Below are positions 9,440 through 18,636 of a stretch of DNA of 64,000 bases, in pieces (within the stretch, counting starts at the first letter, position 1; every line of letters begins with the position of its first letter). A program made the translations under genes and the position numbers. The notes under the pieces are model-generated. The model had not been told where the DNA came from and did not search any database. It saw nothing but the letters and a program-made list of their open reading frames with translations. The DNA lies in the NCBI RefSeq assembly GCF_003443655.1, contig NZ_CP031941.1, positions 491,501 through 555,500 of the forward strand, given 5' to 3'. This DNA comes from Nostoc sphaeroides (GTDB lineage: Bacteria; Cyanobacteriota; Cyanobacteriia; Cyanobacteriales; Nostocaceae).

Positions 9440-9616
9440 AGAAGGGAGTGGAGAGAAATCAATTCAAAATTCAAAATTCAAAATTCAAAATTGTACCCTT
9501 ACATGGATCTTGCTACGCGTAGCGTCTCGTAGAGAAAAAAAAGACTGAGGGAGATAAGGGGACAAAGAGAATAACCATGCCCCATGCCCCATGCTCCATT
9601 CCCTACTCCCTACTCC
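9440..9616. repeat. Short tandem repeats between the receptor gene and mazG
   Basis: Contains ATTCAAA heptamers (about 9460-9493), a palindromic CTACGCGTAGCGTCTCGTAGAG element, CATGCCC heptamers (about 9576-9600) and CCCTACT/CCCCACT heptamers (about 9601-9630, running into the mazG stop region). These are short tandemly repeated sequences of the kind known from heterocystous cyanobacteria. Confidence 0.7.
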
Positions 9617-10435
9617 CTACTCCCCACTCCCCTCTTTAGCAATTTGAGCTTTTGCCTGTTGCCATAACTTTTCTAACTCATCCAAACTGTAATCAGAAAG
9701 GGGACGATCAACAACTGCCTCCATTTTTTCTAATCGTTGGACAAAGCGTTGATTTGTGCCTTGCAAAGCGGTGCTGGGGTCAAGATTATGCCAACGGGCT
9801 AGCTGAATCACTGCAAACAGTAAATCGCCTAATTCTGCTTCTTGCCGTTCTGGAGTTTCCTCAGCTAAAGCCTGTTGAAACTCCCCCAACTCCTCATAAA
9901 ACTTATCCCAGACGCCCTGAATATTTTCCCATTCAAACCCGATCGCCGCAGCCTTTTGAGAAATCTTCATCGCCGCCGTCAGAGGGGGAAGAGTGCGCCC
10001 ATAACGAGCGAGTTTAGCACTAAGTTTTTGCGCCTCTGGAGATGCTTCGCCTTTCTCAGCAGCCTTGATTTGTTCCCAATTTTGCCGCACCTCATCCACA
10101 CTTGTCACCGACACGTCACCAAACACATGGGGATGACGGCGAATCAACTTTTGGGAAATCCCCTGAGTTACTTCTTTAAGAGAAAATTGCCCAGATTCGC
10201 TAGCAATTTGGGCTTGCAATACCACCTGTAATAATAAATCGCCTAACTCCTCTGTGATCGCACCCTTATCCCCACTCTTAATCGCATCCACCACCTCATA
10301 AGCCTCCTCAATCACAAAGGGCGTCAAAGTTTCGGCAGTTTGAGCCAAATCCCAAGGACAACCACCATCAGGCGATCGCAACTTCGCCACCACCTCAATC
10401 AACTCCTGCAACGCCGCCAAAGTCTCATTTTCCAT
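9617..10435 (-). CDS. mazG: Nucleoside triphosphate pyrophosphohydrolase MazG
   Basis: Hydrolyses NTPs to NMP and pyrophosphate, a housecleaning role. The 272 residues carry two MazG domains. The first begins LRSPDGGCPWDLAQT (about 19) with the metal-binding EEAYEVVDAI (about 43) and EELGDLLLQVV (about 62). The second has EELGEFQQAL (about 180) and EAELGDLLFAV (about 199). This matches the usual two-domain length. The gene is 50 bp downstream of the convergently oriented end of nothing else; the DUF2227 gene lies just upstream on the same strand, so the two may be cotranscribed. Confidence 0.93.
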   Translation of the reverse strand: MENETLAALQELIEVVAKLRSPDGGCPWDLAQTAETLTPFVIEEAYEVVDAIKSGDKGAITEELGDLLLQVVLQAQIASESGQFSLKEVTQGISQKLIRRHPHVFGDVSVTSVDEVRQNWEQIKAAEKGEASPEAQKLSAKLARYGRTLPPLTAAMKISQKAAAIGFEWENIQGVWDKFYEELGEFQQALAEETPERQEAELGDLLFAVIQLARWHNLDPSTALQGTNQRFVQRLEKMEAVVDRPLSDYSLDELEKLWQQAKAQIAKEGSGE

Positions 10436-10485
10436 ACCTCTGCGTACCTCTGCGCTTCCCTTAGCGTCCCTTTGCGTTTAAAAAC

Positions 10486-11073
10486 TTATTTCTTCACCCT
10501 CGCCCGACGACTACCACCCCTCACTTTCCGCCTCTTCATTTTGCCACTAGGAAGCAACCCCCGAACCCCCTGCTTTTTAAAACGCTTATAAGCCGACCCC
10601 CCCCAATCGCTAAGAGAATGACTCATTGCACCGAATTCCAACCCCAAAAACAGGGCGACATATTCAGTATCGTATTGCACGAGCGATCGCCCCACAGTTC
10701 CCCCCAAATCTTGCCAAGTAAAACTCAGATTCCATAACCTTTCGGCGATCGCCAAAATGAAAATTGCCAAAATAGCTAACAAACACCCCAGATAAAGTAT
10801 CCGCCCAATCGTGCCAATAATCGGCCCGTGGGATAAAAAAGAACGATGCCGCAGACTTTTTTGATAAGGTAGCCAAATCCAGCGCAAGAAACCCCAACGT
10901 TGAAATTGTACAGAGTAAATATCTAAATCGGGGCCAAACATCAGCCCGCCAAAAAGAAACCCGCCTGCAACCAACAAAGTTGCATTGCTACTGCGAGTTT
11001 GCCAGAAAGTAAAGCCCGCCACGAACGGCAGAGCATACATAGTAATGCGATCGTGCGTCCGACCAGAGGGCAT
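10486..11073 (-). CDS. DUF2227 family putative metal-binding membrane protein
   Basis: A 195-residue protein of the family named for metal-binding residues seen in cyanobacterial and archaeal members. The N-terminal SGRTHDRITMY contains His and Asp, FGPDLDIYSV (about 47) carries more acidic ligands, and HRSFLSHGPIIG (about 76) a His-rich stretch that resembles a membrane metallohydrolase. Hydrophobic segments lie at about 28-46 and 90-115. The C-terminus is strongly basic (KMKRRKVRGGSRRARVKK). Function is unknown. It sits 50 bp upstream of mazG on the same strand. Confidence 0.75.
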   Translation of the reverse strand: MPSGRTHDRITMYALPFVAGFTFWQTRSSNATLLVAGGFLFGGLMFGPDLDIYSVQFQRWGFLRWIWLPYQKSLRHRSFLSHGPIIGTIGRILYLGCLLAILAIFILAIAERLWNLSFTWQDLGGTVGRSLVQYDTEYVALFLGLEFGAMSHSLSDWGGSAYKRFKKQGVRGLLPSGKMKRRKVRGGSRRARVKK

Positions 11074-11183
11074 CCTAAATCCTGAGTTAACTGAATACTG
11101 AGTCAGTATAAGAGAAAAAAAGATTTTCTTAAAACTACTAGCGCAATGCGAAATCTTTTGCTATATTAGTTAAGGAGTCAAAC

Positions 11184-11256
<73 letters not shown>

Positions 11257-11267
11257 TTAATTAAATT

Positions 11268-11306
11268 AAGGCTAGAGACAGCTTAGATGCAGTTTCTAGC
11301 CTTTTT
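11268..11306 (+). terminator. Terminator after tRNA-Val
   Basis: AAGGCTAGA and TCTAGCCTT form a 9-bp stem followed by T residues, 11 bp after the tRNA. Confidence 0.85.
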
Positions 11307-11326
11307 GAATTTGTGGTATTCCTTAA

Positions 11327-11672
11327 CTACGGCAGAGGACGCTGGCGAATCTGATCGCGCTCAACTACCGTAAAGCGCTCCTCAAATTGCAATCCTTCTA
11401 TCTCTAGTAAATTTAACAACAGTGTGGCTGGCTCCTCAGGAGTATGGGGGCGAAACCGCAAATAAATCACACCCGTTGGTGATGGTAATCTTAAGCGATA
11501 AATCAGTTCACCGTAATCGCGATCAAACGTTAAAATCACCCGTTGCTCATTAGCTGCACGAGTCAAAACCTCTGTATCTTCAATGCCAGGACACCGAAGC
11601 GATATCATAGCCTGCAAGGCGTAGCAGCTGCACACTGGGCAATGGGAAGTTTTCATTCGCCAGAAACCGCAT
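11327..11672 (-). pseudogene. Frameshifted DUF5615 (PIN-like) toxin gene
   Basis: The natural start is an ATG at 11672 that overlaps the stop codon of the DUF433 gene (TAATG), typical translational coupling. That frame reads MRFLANENFPLPSVQLLRLA then GYDIASVSWH and stops. The rest of the family, beginning PGIEDTEVL and containing LTFDRDYGELIY, continues in another frame to 11327. DUF5615 proteins normally run through from VSIxE to PGI, so a small indel between about 11590 and 11600 has broken the gene. A sequencing error at this spot would give the same picture. If intact it would be a PIN-like RNase toxin. Confidence 0.75.
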
Positions 11673-11917
11673 TACTTAGCCTCAGTAGACAGCAACGATG
11701 TGTAGAATACATCCTCTTTGAGACACTCCGCCGCAAACGCGAACACAGCTTGGATTGCAGGAGTGCTGAGAGTTGGGTAGCTTTCTGTGACTTGCTGTTC
11801 TGTCCAACCTTCGGCAAACAACCCCAATATGAATTCCACAGATAACCGCGTTCCTTTGACAACAGGCTTTCCAAGGAGGATTTTCGGGTCTGAATGAATA
11901 TAAGTTTTCCAATCCAT
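11672..11917 (-). CDS. DUF433 antitoxin-like protein
   Basis: An 81-residue protein with the DUF433 signature: IHSDPKILLGKPVVKGTR (about 7-24), LFAEGWTEQQV and YPTLSTPAIQAVFAFA. The family is a small helical DNA-binding-like fold usually encoded just before a DUF5615 toxin, as here. Its stop shares one base with the toxin start. The partner gene is frameshifted, so the antitoxin may be left without a functional toxin. Confidence 0.85.
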   Translation of the reverse strand: MDWKTYIHSDPKILLGKPVVKGTRLSVEFILGLFAEGWTEQQVTESYPTLSTPAIQAVFAFAAECLKEDVFYTSLLSTEAK

Positions 11918-12030
11918 ACCAGTTTACCTTTATCGGGCTTCATTTATTATGAGCGATGCCTATGTTGGGCTGCGCCAACGCACCATTTAGATAGTCCGCT
12001 TGGGCAAAAGATTTTGGATTGCTCAAACAA

Positions 12031-12771
12031 TTAATCACTAGTTAATACTGAGGCAAGAAGTTCAGGACGAGACAGATGTGGGCAATGTCCAGCAGGTAGT
12101 TCAATGGCATCGACTCCTAAGCGCTTGCGTGCAGCATAGCGTGACCATGTAGGAGACAATATTCGGTCATTGGTACAAACAATATATTTACGTTCAACAT
12201 GCGGCAAAGCTTTTAGAGGATTTGTTTCAAAAATATATGCCATAGATTGTTGCGAACGACTTTTCGAGATTGCCCACTGTGCTACATCCGGTTGACAATC
12301 ATGAAAGAAAAACTCCTTTAATACTGCTTCGTCTGAATAATCTTTGCCTACGGAAGCTGGTTCAAACATATCAGGCTCATTGTGAAACTGTTCGAGTTTA
12401 CTTGGGTCTTTTGGCTGGTAATTGAATGATTTGAGCGTATTAGAATCAAGACGATGAGAAAATTGGTCGAGTGTACTGACTCCAGGATATGGAATTAGCG
12501 CCGCCACAAACACTAGTTGACGCACTTTTACCGCTTCTGCAACTAGGGGAATTATAGTACCAGCCATTGAGTGACCGACTAGTACAATATCATCAGTTTT
12601 GGGTAGCGCTTGAATTACTGTATCTGCAAATTGGGACAAAGTAGTAGATGCATTTTCAATTGGTAAATCCATTGTTACAGCTTTGTGACCCTGTGCTTCT
12701 AAATAGGGAATTAGCAAATCCCAACACCAAGTGGCTTGGAAAGCACCGTGAACTAGACAATATAGACTCAT
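12031..12771 (-). CDS. Alpha/beta hydrolase, esterase/hydroxynitrile lyase-like
   Basis: A 246-residue serine hydrolase. It starts with an oxyanion-hole motif VHGAFQATWCW (about 7), has the nucleophile elbow GHSMAG (Ser about 67) and the catalytic His in PAGHCPHLSRPE (about 226). The acid is probably the Asp of CTNDRILSP (about 198). The compact cap and the HGA motif resemble methyl-salicylate esterase/hydroxynitrile-lyase-like proteins rather than lipases. The substrate cannot be assigned. The gene stands alone. Confidence 0.85.
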   Translation of the reverse strand: MSLYCLVHGAFQATWCWDLLIPYLEAQGHKAVTMDLPIENASTTLSQFADTVIQALPKTDDIVLVGHSMAGTIIPLVAEAVKVRQLVFVAALIPYPGVSTLDQFSHRLDSNTLKSFNYQPKDPSKLEQFHNEPDMFEPASVGKDYSDEAVLKEFFFHDCQPDVAQWAISKSRSQQSMAYIFETNPLKALPHVERKYIVCTNDRILSPTWSRYAARKRLGVDAIELPAGHCPHLSRPELLASVLTSD

Positions 12772-12875
12772 ATCAATTGAATAGTGGTAATGGTAGACGA
12801 GTTGTTTAATTTCTCTTATTTTTTAGCAAATTTTTAATCTCGATTGGGTAAGTTACATCAGCACCTACTATATAT

Positions 12876-13490
12876 TCAAACAGCAGTTAAAATAAGCTCA
12901 AAAGGTTGCAATAAAATACCTAAAATTTTATCAACTTCTTTAATATAGTATTCAGTCGAATCTATATAAACAGTCGTATCTTCTAAAAATAAAAACTTCC
13001 AATTAGTTCCACTAGTAACCGAGCCATAAATCCGCCCAACTTCATTGCCTTGATTTTGATTAAAAAACTGTGCTGCAATCATTGCTGCTACACATTGACC
13101 CAGACCGCCGATAATATCTTCTTTTTTCGCTTCAAAAATAAACATTACCGGAGCAGAAATAAATAATTGCTCCTGGGAATTGCTGATGATGTAATCGCAA
13201 AAGCCTTGTAAGCCTTGAGTTGCATCAACATTAAATTCATTTCCAGAGAACAGCGAGATTTTATTATTTAATAATCGTCTTACCTCTGCCAGGATTGGTG
13301 CAATTAAAAACTCTGACCTGGCTTTTTCGGTTGAAATTGCAGTTGCTAAAGGGATGTAATCTATTAAAATCGTTCTGAGAGTTTCTGATGGTGTAACAGG
13401 TTTTGTATCAGCAAATAAATTCCGAGTTTCATCGAGTGTTAAGTCAAAACTCTTTTTCACCTTGGCGAGACTAAAATCGCTGTATGCCAT
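12876..13490 (-). CDS. Cyanobacterial hypothetical protein with possible PD-(D/E)XK nuclease fold
   Basis: 204 residues. I do not recognise a named family with certainty. The segment DYIIS (about 99), then FIFEAKKED (about 119-127), then LGQCVAAMIAAQFFNQ has the D...ExK...Q spacing seen in PD-(D/E)XK nucleases and in many cyanobacterial orphan proteins of this size. A DNA-processing role is only inference. There is no operon partner; a decayed fragment and repeats lie upstream. Confidence 0.6.
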   Translation of the reverse strand: MAYSDFSLAKVKKSFDLTLDETRNLFADTKPVTPSETLRTILIDYIPLATAISTEKARSEFLIAPILAEVRRLLNNKISLFSGNEFNVDATQGLQGFCDYIISNSQEQLFISAPVMFIFEAKKEDIIGGLGQCVAAMIAAQFFNQNQGNEVGRIYGSVTSGTNWKFLFLEDTTVYIDSTEYYIKEVDKILGILLQPFELILTAV

Positions 13491-13609
13491 TCTTCCACCT
13501 TGTGATTATTTATAGCACCTTTGACCTCTCTCCTCTTAGGAGAGAGGCTTTGAATCTTACTCACCTTCTTACTCCCCTTCCCTTGCAGGGAAGGGGGGTT
13601 AGGTCTGTC

Positions 13610-13741
13610 TCACCTTGCCGCCAACTCTTTCGCTCTCGCCTGTGAATCAAACTTTAATTTATTATCCCATTGCTGCGCTTTGCCAAACTTTTCAACAGCG
13701 CCATTAATATCATCAAGTAGAACGGCGTAAATAATTTGCAT
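13610..13741 (-). pseudogene. C-terminal fragment of a TPR-like protein
   Basis: The last 44 codons before the stop read NMQIIYAVLLDDINGAVEKF and then GKAQQWDNKLKFD and QARAKELAAR. This looks like the end of a TPR-type repeat found in larger cyanobacterial proteins. Upstream, the frame runs into a palindromic dispersed repeat, so no natural N-terminus exists. It is probably a remnant. Confidence 0.35.
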
Positions 13742-13951
13742 GTTTGTAGTGAGAGCTTCAGCCCTACTTTGAGGGCTGAAGCCCTCACTACAAACTAATT
13801 CCAAAATTTTTTACATTAGTTAATATAGTTGGAATTATTCTCACCGACTTAATTAAGGGAAAAGCAAAATTATTGCGAAACTCTTCCCGCACCCATCAGT
13901 GAGAGGTTAAGATAATTTTACTTTTGTCAATAAGCAATAGTACTTAAAGTT

Positions 13952-14031
13952 CTGATAAAAATGGGGCTAATCAACAGAATTTTTGGGCGTGCGATCGCCT
14001 CATATTTAAAAGCATCATTCGTTTATATGCT
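13952..14031 (+). repeat. Dispersed repeat, copy 2
   Basis: TGGGGCTAATCAACAG, TTTTTGGG and ATATTTAAAAGCATCATTCG match 2621-2725. In this copy a GCGATCGCC site takes the place of the palindromic insertion found in copy 1. Confidence 0.6.
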
Positions 14032-14241
14032 TTTCAGGTGCGGATTTTTACCATCTATTTTGACGTTGAGTTAACATATCCCACGTTTTTAAACGTGGGT
14101 TCCCTTCTGCCTTCTGCCTCCTGCCTTCTGCCTTCTGAACTCTGTGCCCCTTTGCGTTTAAAAATATTTAAATTATCTGCAAAAACCGAGACTTTTTTTT
14201 GATACTATTTAAGGCCTGACTCTTGAAATATTGATTGACGT

Positions 14242-15645
14242 ATGAGCAAAGGTACCCTGTTTGATAAAGTTTGGGACTTACACACCGTTGGTACACTTCC
14301 CTCAGGACTGACGCAACTATTTATCGGGCTTCATCTAATTCATGAAGTCACCAGTCCCCAAGCCTTTGCTATGTTACGCGAGAGGGGTCTAAAAGTCCTG
14401 TTTCCAGAGCGTACCGTCGCCACAGTCGATCATATTGTGCCTACAGAAAACCAGGCGCGTCCCTTTGCTGATAACTTGGCAGAGGAAATGATCCAGGCGC
14501 TCGAAAAGAACTGTCAAGAAAATAACATAACTTTTTACAATATCGGTTCTGGTAGCCAGGGTATAGTTCATGTGATCGCTCCAGAACTTGGGCTGACCCA
14601 ACCAGGAATGACGATCGCTTGTGGAGATAGTCACACTTCCAGTCATGGAGCATTTGGTGCGATCGCATTTGGTATTGGTACTAGCCAAGTCCGGGATGTT
14701 CTCGCTTCCCAAACCCTCGCCCTCTCAAAACTGAAAGTCCGCAAAATCGCAGTTAACGGCACTCTCAACCCTGGAGTTTACGCCAAAGATGTAATTTTAC
14801 ATATCATCCGCTCACTTGGTGTTAAAGGTGGCGTGGGCTATGCTTACGAATTTGCCGGTACGACATTTGAGCAAATGAATATGGAAGAGAGGATGACTGT
14901 CTGCAATATGGCGATCGAAGGCGGTGCTAGATGCGGTTATGTCAATCCGGATCAAGTCACCTACGATTACCTCAAAGGCAGAGATTTTGCACCCATTGAT
15001 ACAGATTGGGATAAAGCAGTGGGCTGGTGGGATTCTATCAAGAGCGATGCTGATGCCCAGTACGATGATGTGGTGATATTTGACGCTGCGGAAATTTCTC
15101 CTACCGTCACTTGGGGTATTACTCCCGGTCAAGGTATCGGTGTCAACCAGTCAGTACCTCAACCCGAAGAACTACTAGAAGAAGACCGATTTATTGCCGA
15201 AGAAGCTTATCGCTACATGGATTTATATCCTGGTCAACCCATCAAGGGCACTAAAATAGATGTCTGCTTTATTGGTAGTTGCACCAACGGCAGAATTACT
15301 GATTTGCGAGAAGCGGCGAAAATCGCCAAAGGTCGCCACGTTGCAGAAGGAATCAAAGCTTTTGTTGTCCCAGGTTCTGAAAGGGTAAAGGAAGAGGCGG
15401 AAGCGGAAGGACTAGATAAAATCTTTCAGGAAGCTGGATTTGAATGGCGAGAACCGGGATGTTCTATGTGTCTAGCTATGAACCCCGATAAGCTACAAGG
15501 AAGACAAATTAGCGCTTCCTCCTCCAACCGCAACTTTAAAGGAAGACAGGGTTCCTCTTCCGGTCGAACATTATTAATGAGTCCGGCAATGGTCGCAACT
15601 GCTGCGATTAAAGGCGAAGTCTCTGATGTGCGCGAGTTGCTGTAA
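14242..15645 (+). CDS. leuC: 3-isopropylmalate dehydratase large subunit
   Basis: With LeuD it isomerises 2-isopropylmalate to 3-isopropylmalate in leucine synthesis. The 467 residues are full length for an aconitase-family large subunit. The 4Fe-4S ligands are in [10 protein letters not shown] (Cys about 348) and [13 protein letters not shown] (Cys about 408 and 411). The start region [16 protein letters not shown] and the substrate-binding [12 protein letters not shown] (about 131) are typical. leuD follows 268 bp downstream on the same strand, separated by a hairpin and repeats. Confidence 0.97.
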   Translation: MSKGTLFDKVWDLHTVGTLPSGLTQLFIGLHLIHEVTSPQAFAMLRERGLKVLFPERTVATVDHIVPTENQARPFADNLAEEMIQALEKNCQENNITFYNIGSGSQGIVHVIAPELGLTQPGMTIACGDSHTSSHGAFGAIAFGIGTSQVRDVLASQTLALSKLKVRKIAVNGTLNPGVYAKDVILHIIRSLGVKGGVGYAYEFAGTTFEQMNMEERMTVCNMAIEGGARCGYVNPDQVTYDYLKGRDFAPIDTDWDKAVGWWDSIKSDADAQYDDVVIFDAAEISPTVTWGITPGQGIGVNQSVPQPEELLEEDRFIAEEAYRYMDLYPGQPIKGTKIDVCFIGSCTNGRITDLREAAKIAKGRHVAEGIKAFVVPGSERVKEEAEAEGLDKIFQEAGFEWREPGCSMCLAMNPDKLQGRQISASSSNRNFKGRQGSSSGRTLLMSPAMVATAAIKGEVSDVRELL

Positions 15646-15913
15646 TTTTTTTGTCATTTGTCATTGGTCACTTGTACTGAGCGTTGCCGAAGTATTGGTC
15701 ATTTGTAGAAATTAACAGGCTGTCATTGAAATGATAGGTCAAACTAATTCATAATTGATAATTAATAATTCATAATTTAAATCAGTGGGAGCAAGAAATG
15801 CTCCACTGTCTTTTTGACCACTGATTTAAAAATGAGCGTGGGGGTTGCTGTACCCATTTTAAAATTTATGAATTATGAATTATGAATTAATAATTATTTG
15901 GTAAATAAAGTTT
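15646..15913. repeat. AT-rich inverted repeats between leuC and leuD
   Basis: ATTCATAATTGATAATT (about 15750) and the inverse ATTATGAATTATGAATT (about 15870) bracket a segment with a hairpin. A very similar arrangement occurs at about 60705-60855, so this is a dispersed repeat family and possibly a mobile element. Confidence 0.5.
15783..15815 (+). terminator. Terminator-like hairpin after leuC
   Basis: CAGTGGGAGCA pairs with TGCTCCACTG (one bulged G), followed by TCTTTTT. It may end leuC transcripts or attenuate readthrough into leuD. Confidence 0.55.
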
Positions 15914-16522
15914 ATGGTGAGTGAAGTTAAAACAGTTTCAGGGCGCGGTATACCCTTAGTGGGTAATGATATAGATACCGATCGCATCATTCCCGCGCGA
16001 TATTTGAAAGCCGTTACCTTTGATGGCTTAGGCGAAGGTGCATTTATCGATGACCGGACAGCACTTAAAGGTGAACATCCCTTTGACCAACCCCAGTACC
16101 AAGGGGCAAATATTTTAATAGTCAATAGAAATTTTGGCTGTGGTTCATCACGGGAACATGCACCCCAAGCGATCGCAAAATGGGGAATCCAAGCTTTAAT
16201 CGGTGAAAGCTTCGCCGAAATCTTTTTTGGTAACTGTGTGGCAATGGGCATACCTTGTCTGACAGCCGATGCTGTTACTGTTAAACAGCTGCAAGATTTA
16301 GTCGCTGCCAATCCTCAAGCCGCCGTAACAGTGAATCTGGAAACCTTGCAAGTGCAAATTGGTGATTACACAGCCGCAGTTGCGATCGGTGAAGGGACAA
16401 GAAGCACATTTATTTCTGGAACTTGGGACGCTTGCGGTCAGTTGGTAGCTAATGCTGACCAAGTTCGGGTAACGGCAGCTAAATTACCCTACGTGGGTTG
16501 GGGCAATTTAACCGCAAGTTAG
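15914..16522 (+). CDS. leuD: 3-isopropylmalate dehydratase small subunit
   Basis: The swivelling-domain partner of LeuC in leucine synthesis. The 202 residues carry the expected [16 protein letters not shown] (about 17), the signature [15 protein letters not shown] (about 74) and [11 protein letters not shown] (about 105). Length is normal. The start ATG at 15914 is preceded by an AT-rich leader without a strong Shine-Dalgarno. It is likely cotranscribed with leuC or has a promoter in the repeat-bearing spacer. Confidence 0.96.
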   Translation: MVSEVKTVSGRGIPLVGNDIDTDRIIPARYLKAVTFDGLGEGAFIDDRTALKGEHPFDQPQYQGANILIVNRNFGCGSSREHAPQAIAKWGIQALIGESFAEIFFGNCVAMGIPCLTADAVTVKQLQDLVAANPQAAVTVNLETLQVQIGDYTAAVAIGEGTRSTFISGTWDACGQLVANADQVRVTAAKLPYVGWGNLTAS

Positions 16523-16605
16523 GATTTCCTTATGGGTTGCTGAGATAATTCACGATTAATAAGGTTTTGCCAGAATGGCGATCTTTCTTTGTTAGGAATT
16601 GAACT

Positions 16606-16677
16606 CAATACGATTCGGTTAAGGCAAGAGACGCGATTAGCGGCGTGTCATTAAAAAACCTTATCCGAACCGTATTG
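16606..16677. mobile_element. MITE with CAATACG ends and 10-bp target duplication, copy 1
   Basis: The left end CAATACGATTCGGTTAAGG is inverted, with one mismatch in the outer 16 bp, as CCTTATCCGAACCGTATTG on the right (an additional mismatch inside). GAATTGAACT is repeated directly outside both ends (16596-16605 and 16678-16687), a 10-bp target duplication. The element is only 72 bp and has no coding capacity. Confidence 0.82.
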
Positions 16678-16978
16678 GAATTGAACTAGATTTTATCCAC
16701 AACATATTGCCGATTTTTAGCCAATGACTGAATACCCCGCAACTGTGCTGGGGAAACTACAGCGATCGCAATTCAAGCAACGTTATGGTTAATTAAAATC
16801 ATCAGTGATCCGGTAGTCTCTGTAAACCAATTACTACTAAATCGCATCATCTCTGCTACTCAATACAAACGCTCATGGACAGCTAAACAGCTTAAATCTC
16901 TAGCTGAATTTAGTTTTGGACAACTTCGCTCAGTTGATTTTCTGCGATCGCTAGTCAATGAAATAGTAATAGTATCCT

Positions 16979-17112
16979 CAATACGGTTCGGTTAGGGTTT
17001 TTTGATGAAAATTCTAAATCACAAAGACGCGATAAATCGCCGTCAAGACAAAGGATTAATTATTGTAGAGACGGCGATAAATCGCGTCTTTTGGCTTAAC
17101 CGAACCGTATTG
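16979..17112. mobile_element. MITE with CAATACG ends and 10-bp target duplication, copy 2
   Basis: CAATACGGTTCGGTTA (16979-16994) is perfectly inverted at 17097-17112. ATAGTATCCT flanks both sides (16969-16978 and 17113-17122), a 10-bp duplication. The interior carries a second inverted repeat (AAAGACGCGATAAATCGC and its complement). It is 134 bp long. Confidence 0.85.
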
Positions 17113-17208
17113 ATAGTATCCTGGGTATTAATAAGTGATATTTTGGTTAGCTTGTTGGCAAGGCGTTGCAGATGCACGACGAGACGCTGGTCAAAATTCC
17201 ACTCTGCG

Positions 17209-18615
17209 TCAGGCAATCATCTTCTCTAAAGCAATTTGCAAATCTTTTGTCAAATCGCTCACACCTTGTCTAGCCGCCAAGCGATCGCCCTGACAATTTT
17301 TCCAGCGTTCGGTTACTGAAATTGGCTCCCCTACGGTGATTTGTGTCTCTCGCAAACCTAATTGAGGTCGCCCTGGAAGTGTTGTATTCTGAATTCTAGA
17401 AAGCATATCGTATACAAGCAAAGCTGTTTCTGCAAACCGTTCTGCCGTTGGTTGTTCCTGAATATAAGTAGCTGTGACTGCAACAAAACTTTCCACTATC
17501 CGCATGTGCCGCATTCGCAAGTCAGCTTCTTGGGCAATCCAGTCTGCCAAGCCACGTTTAAAGGGTGGTAAAGCATTGATATCTGGCAAATCTTCCCGAT
17601 AAATGTAATTCCAGCCAGCTTCTTCTAAGCGGCGACAGCGATCAATGGAATTTCCCCGTGCTTGAACTCCAAAATATTGCTCGGCAACTTGTAAAGCCTT
17701 ATCCAGTAACCGATGAAGTCGGGCAATTAATACCTGATTCGGAGTAGCAGATTCATCAGTTGAGATGGTTTTTGGGATATCTTGATGATAGAAGCGACGA
17801 TAAAATTCTTCCATCTCGGTAATCAGATATTCAGCCAACCTACAGAGGCGTTGATAGTAAATCTCTTCGCCCTCGCCTTGCTCAATTTCCATTGGCGATA
17901 AGCCACTATCAGCTTCCAACTTACTCAGCAGCCAATCGAGTTTAGACCAAGGTGGCTCAACGTAACGATATTGGATAGCGATCGGTATAATTATTACAGT
18001 CTCAGTCCGATTGGCTTTTTGCAAGTCTTCTACACACCAGAACCCCATTTGAGCAACACCAGGTTCTAAGGGGCTAACAATACCACTATGACCATTAGTA
18101 CCCCCTTCGGGTGCGACTGCGATCGGTAGTTCGCCATTAGCAAACAAATCCCGTGCTGTTTGAATAGCTTGGCGATCTAGTCGCCTACCGCGATGAACCG
18201 GCACACCTCCCAACCGAGAAAACAACCAACCTAGCCACTTTCCAGCCCAAACCGTCATCCCGCGATCATACAGAAAATAGCTGTGAACAAGGGATTGCAG
18301 CGTAATACCTTTTTGACGAGCCACCTGTGGCACAATGCGGGAAAGCAAATACAGCATACACAGGGGATCTTCCACCTCTGGGTGGCGAAATGCCAGCAAA
18401 AAGCGAATTTTTCCAGCCTGGAATTGTTGATAAAGTTCAGCTAATACCTCAACATTCTTGGCTTCAACACGGACAATACCAGCCGTTAGCCAAGGGCGAG
18501 TGCGAAACCGTAGTGCGATCGGCAGCAACCACCGAACAATCTGGAGTACCAGCGGGTTCAACCGTTGGGGAATAAATTTCAGTGGTGGTTGAGTAGACTG
18601 AATCGATCTAGGCAA
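17209..18615 (-). CDS. 1-acyl-sn-glycerol-3-phosphate acyltransferase-like protein
   Basis: A membrane-associated acyltransferase of the PlsC superfamily. The catalytic HX4D box is in RHPEVEDPL (about 78), the glycerophosphate-binding motif is APEGGTNGHSG (about 166; PEGT-like) and a third block IIIPIAIQYRYV is at about 200. At 468 residues it is about twice a minimal PlsC, with a long C-terminal helical extension, as seen in a cyanobacterial subfamily. The natural acyl acceptor is therefore uncertain. The C-terminus overlaps the end of the decayed stretch at 17229. It stands alone on the minus strand. Confidence 0.82.
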   Translation of the reverse strand: MPRSIQSTQPPLKFIPQRLNPLVLQIVRWLLPIALRFRTRPWLTAGIVRVEAKNVEVLAELYQQFQAGKIRFLLAFRHPEVEDPLCMLYLLSRIVPQVARQKGITLQSLVHSYFLYDRGMTVWAGKWLGWLFSRLGGVPVHRGRRLDRQAIQTARDLFANGELPIAVAPEGGTNGHSGIVSPLEPGVAQMGFWCVEDLQKANRTETVIIIPIAIQYRYVEPPWSKLDWLLSKLEADSGLSPMEIEQGEGEEIYYQRLCRLAEYLITEMEEFYRRFYHQDIPKTISTDESATPNQVLIARLHRLLDKALQVAEQYFGVQARGNSIDRCRRLEEAGWNYIYREDLPDINALPPFKRGLADWIAQEADLRMRHMRIVESFVAVTATYIQEQPTAERFAETALLVYDMLSRIQNTTLPGRPQLGLRETQITVGEPISVTERWKNCQGDRLAARQGVSDLTKDLQIALEKMIA

Positions 18616-18636
18616 GTCGCTCTCCAGATTGTATTT

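Larger units (their letters stand above)
13491..14241. other. Repeat-rich intergenic region upstream of leuC
   Basis: Contains CTCTCTCC/GGAGAGAG and CTTCCCTTGCAGGGAAGGGG hairpins (13520-13600), a small coding remnant (13610-13741), a large hairpin TTTGTAGTGAGGGCTTCAGC (13743-13797, arms imperfect), dispersed repeat copy 2 (13952-14031), a palindrome ACGTTTTTAAACGT (about 14082-14095) and CTTCTGC heptamers (14105-14138). leuC signals must lie in the last 100 bp. Confidence 0.5.
16523..17208. other. Intergenic region with two related MITEs and a possible decayed ORF
   Basis: About 690 bp. Two elements with CAATACGGTTCGGTTA-type ends (16606-16677 and 16979-17112) lie in it. Between and after them a minus-stop-free frame on the plus strand (from about 16735) continues across the second insertion when the element and one target copy are removed. 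No known family is recognised in that frame. Confidence 0.5.
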
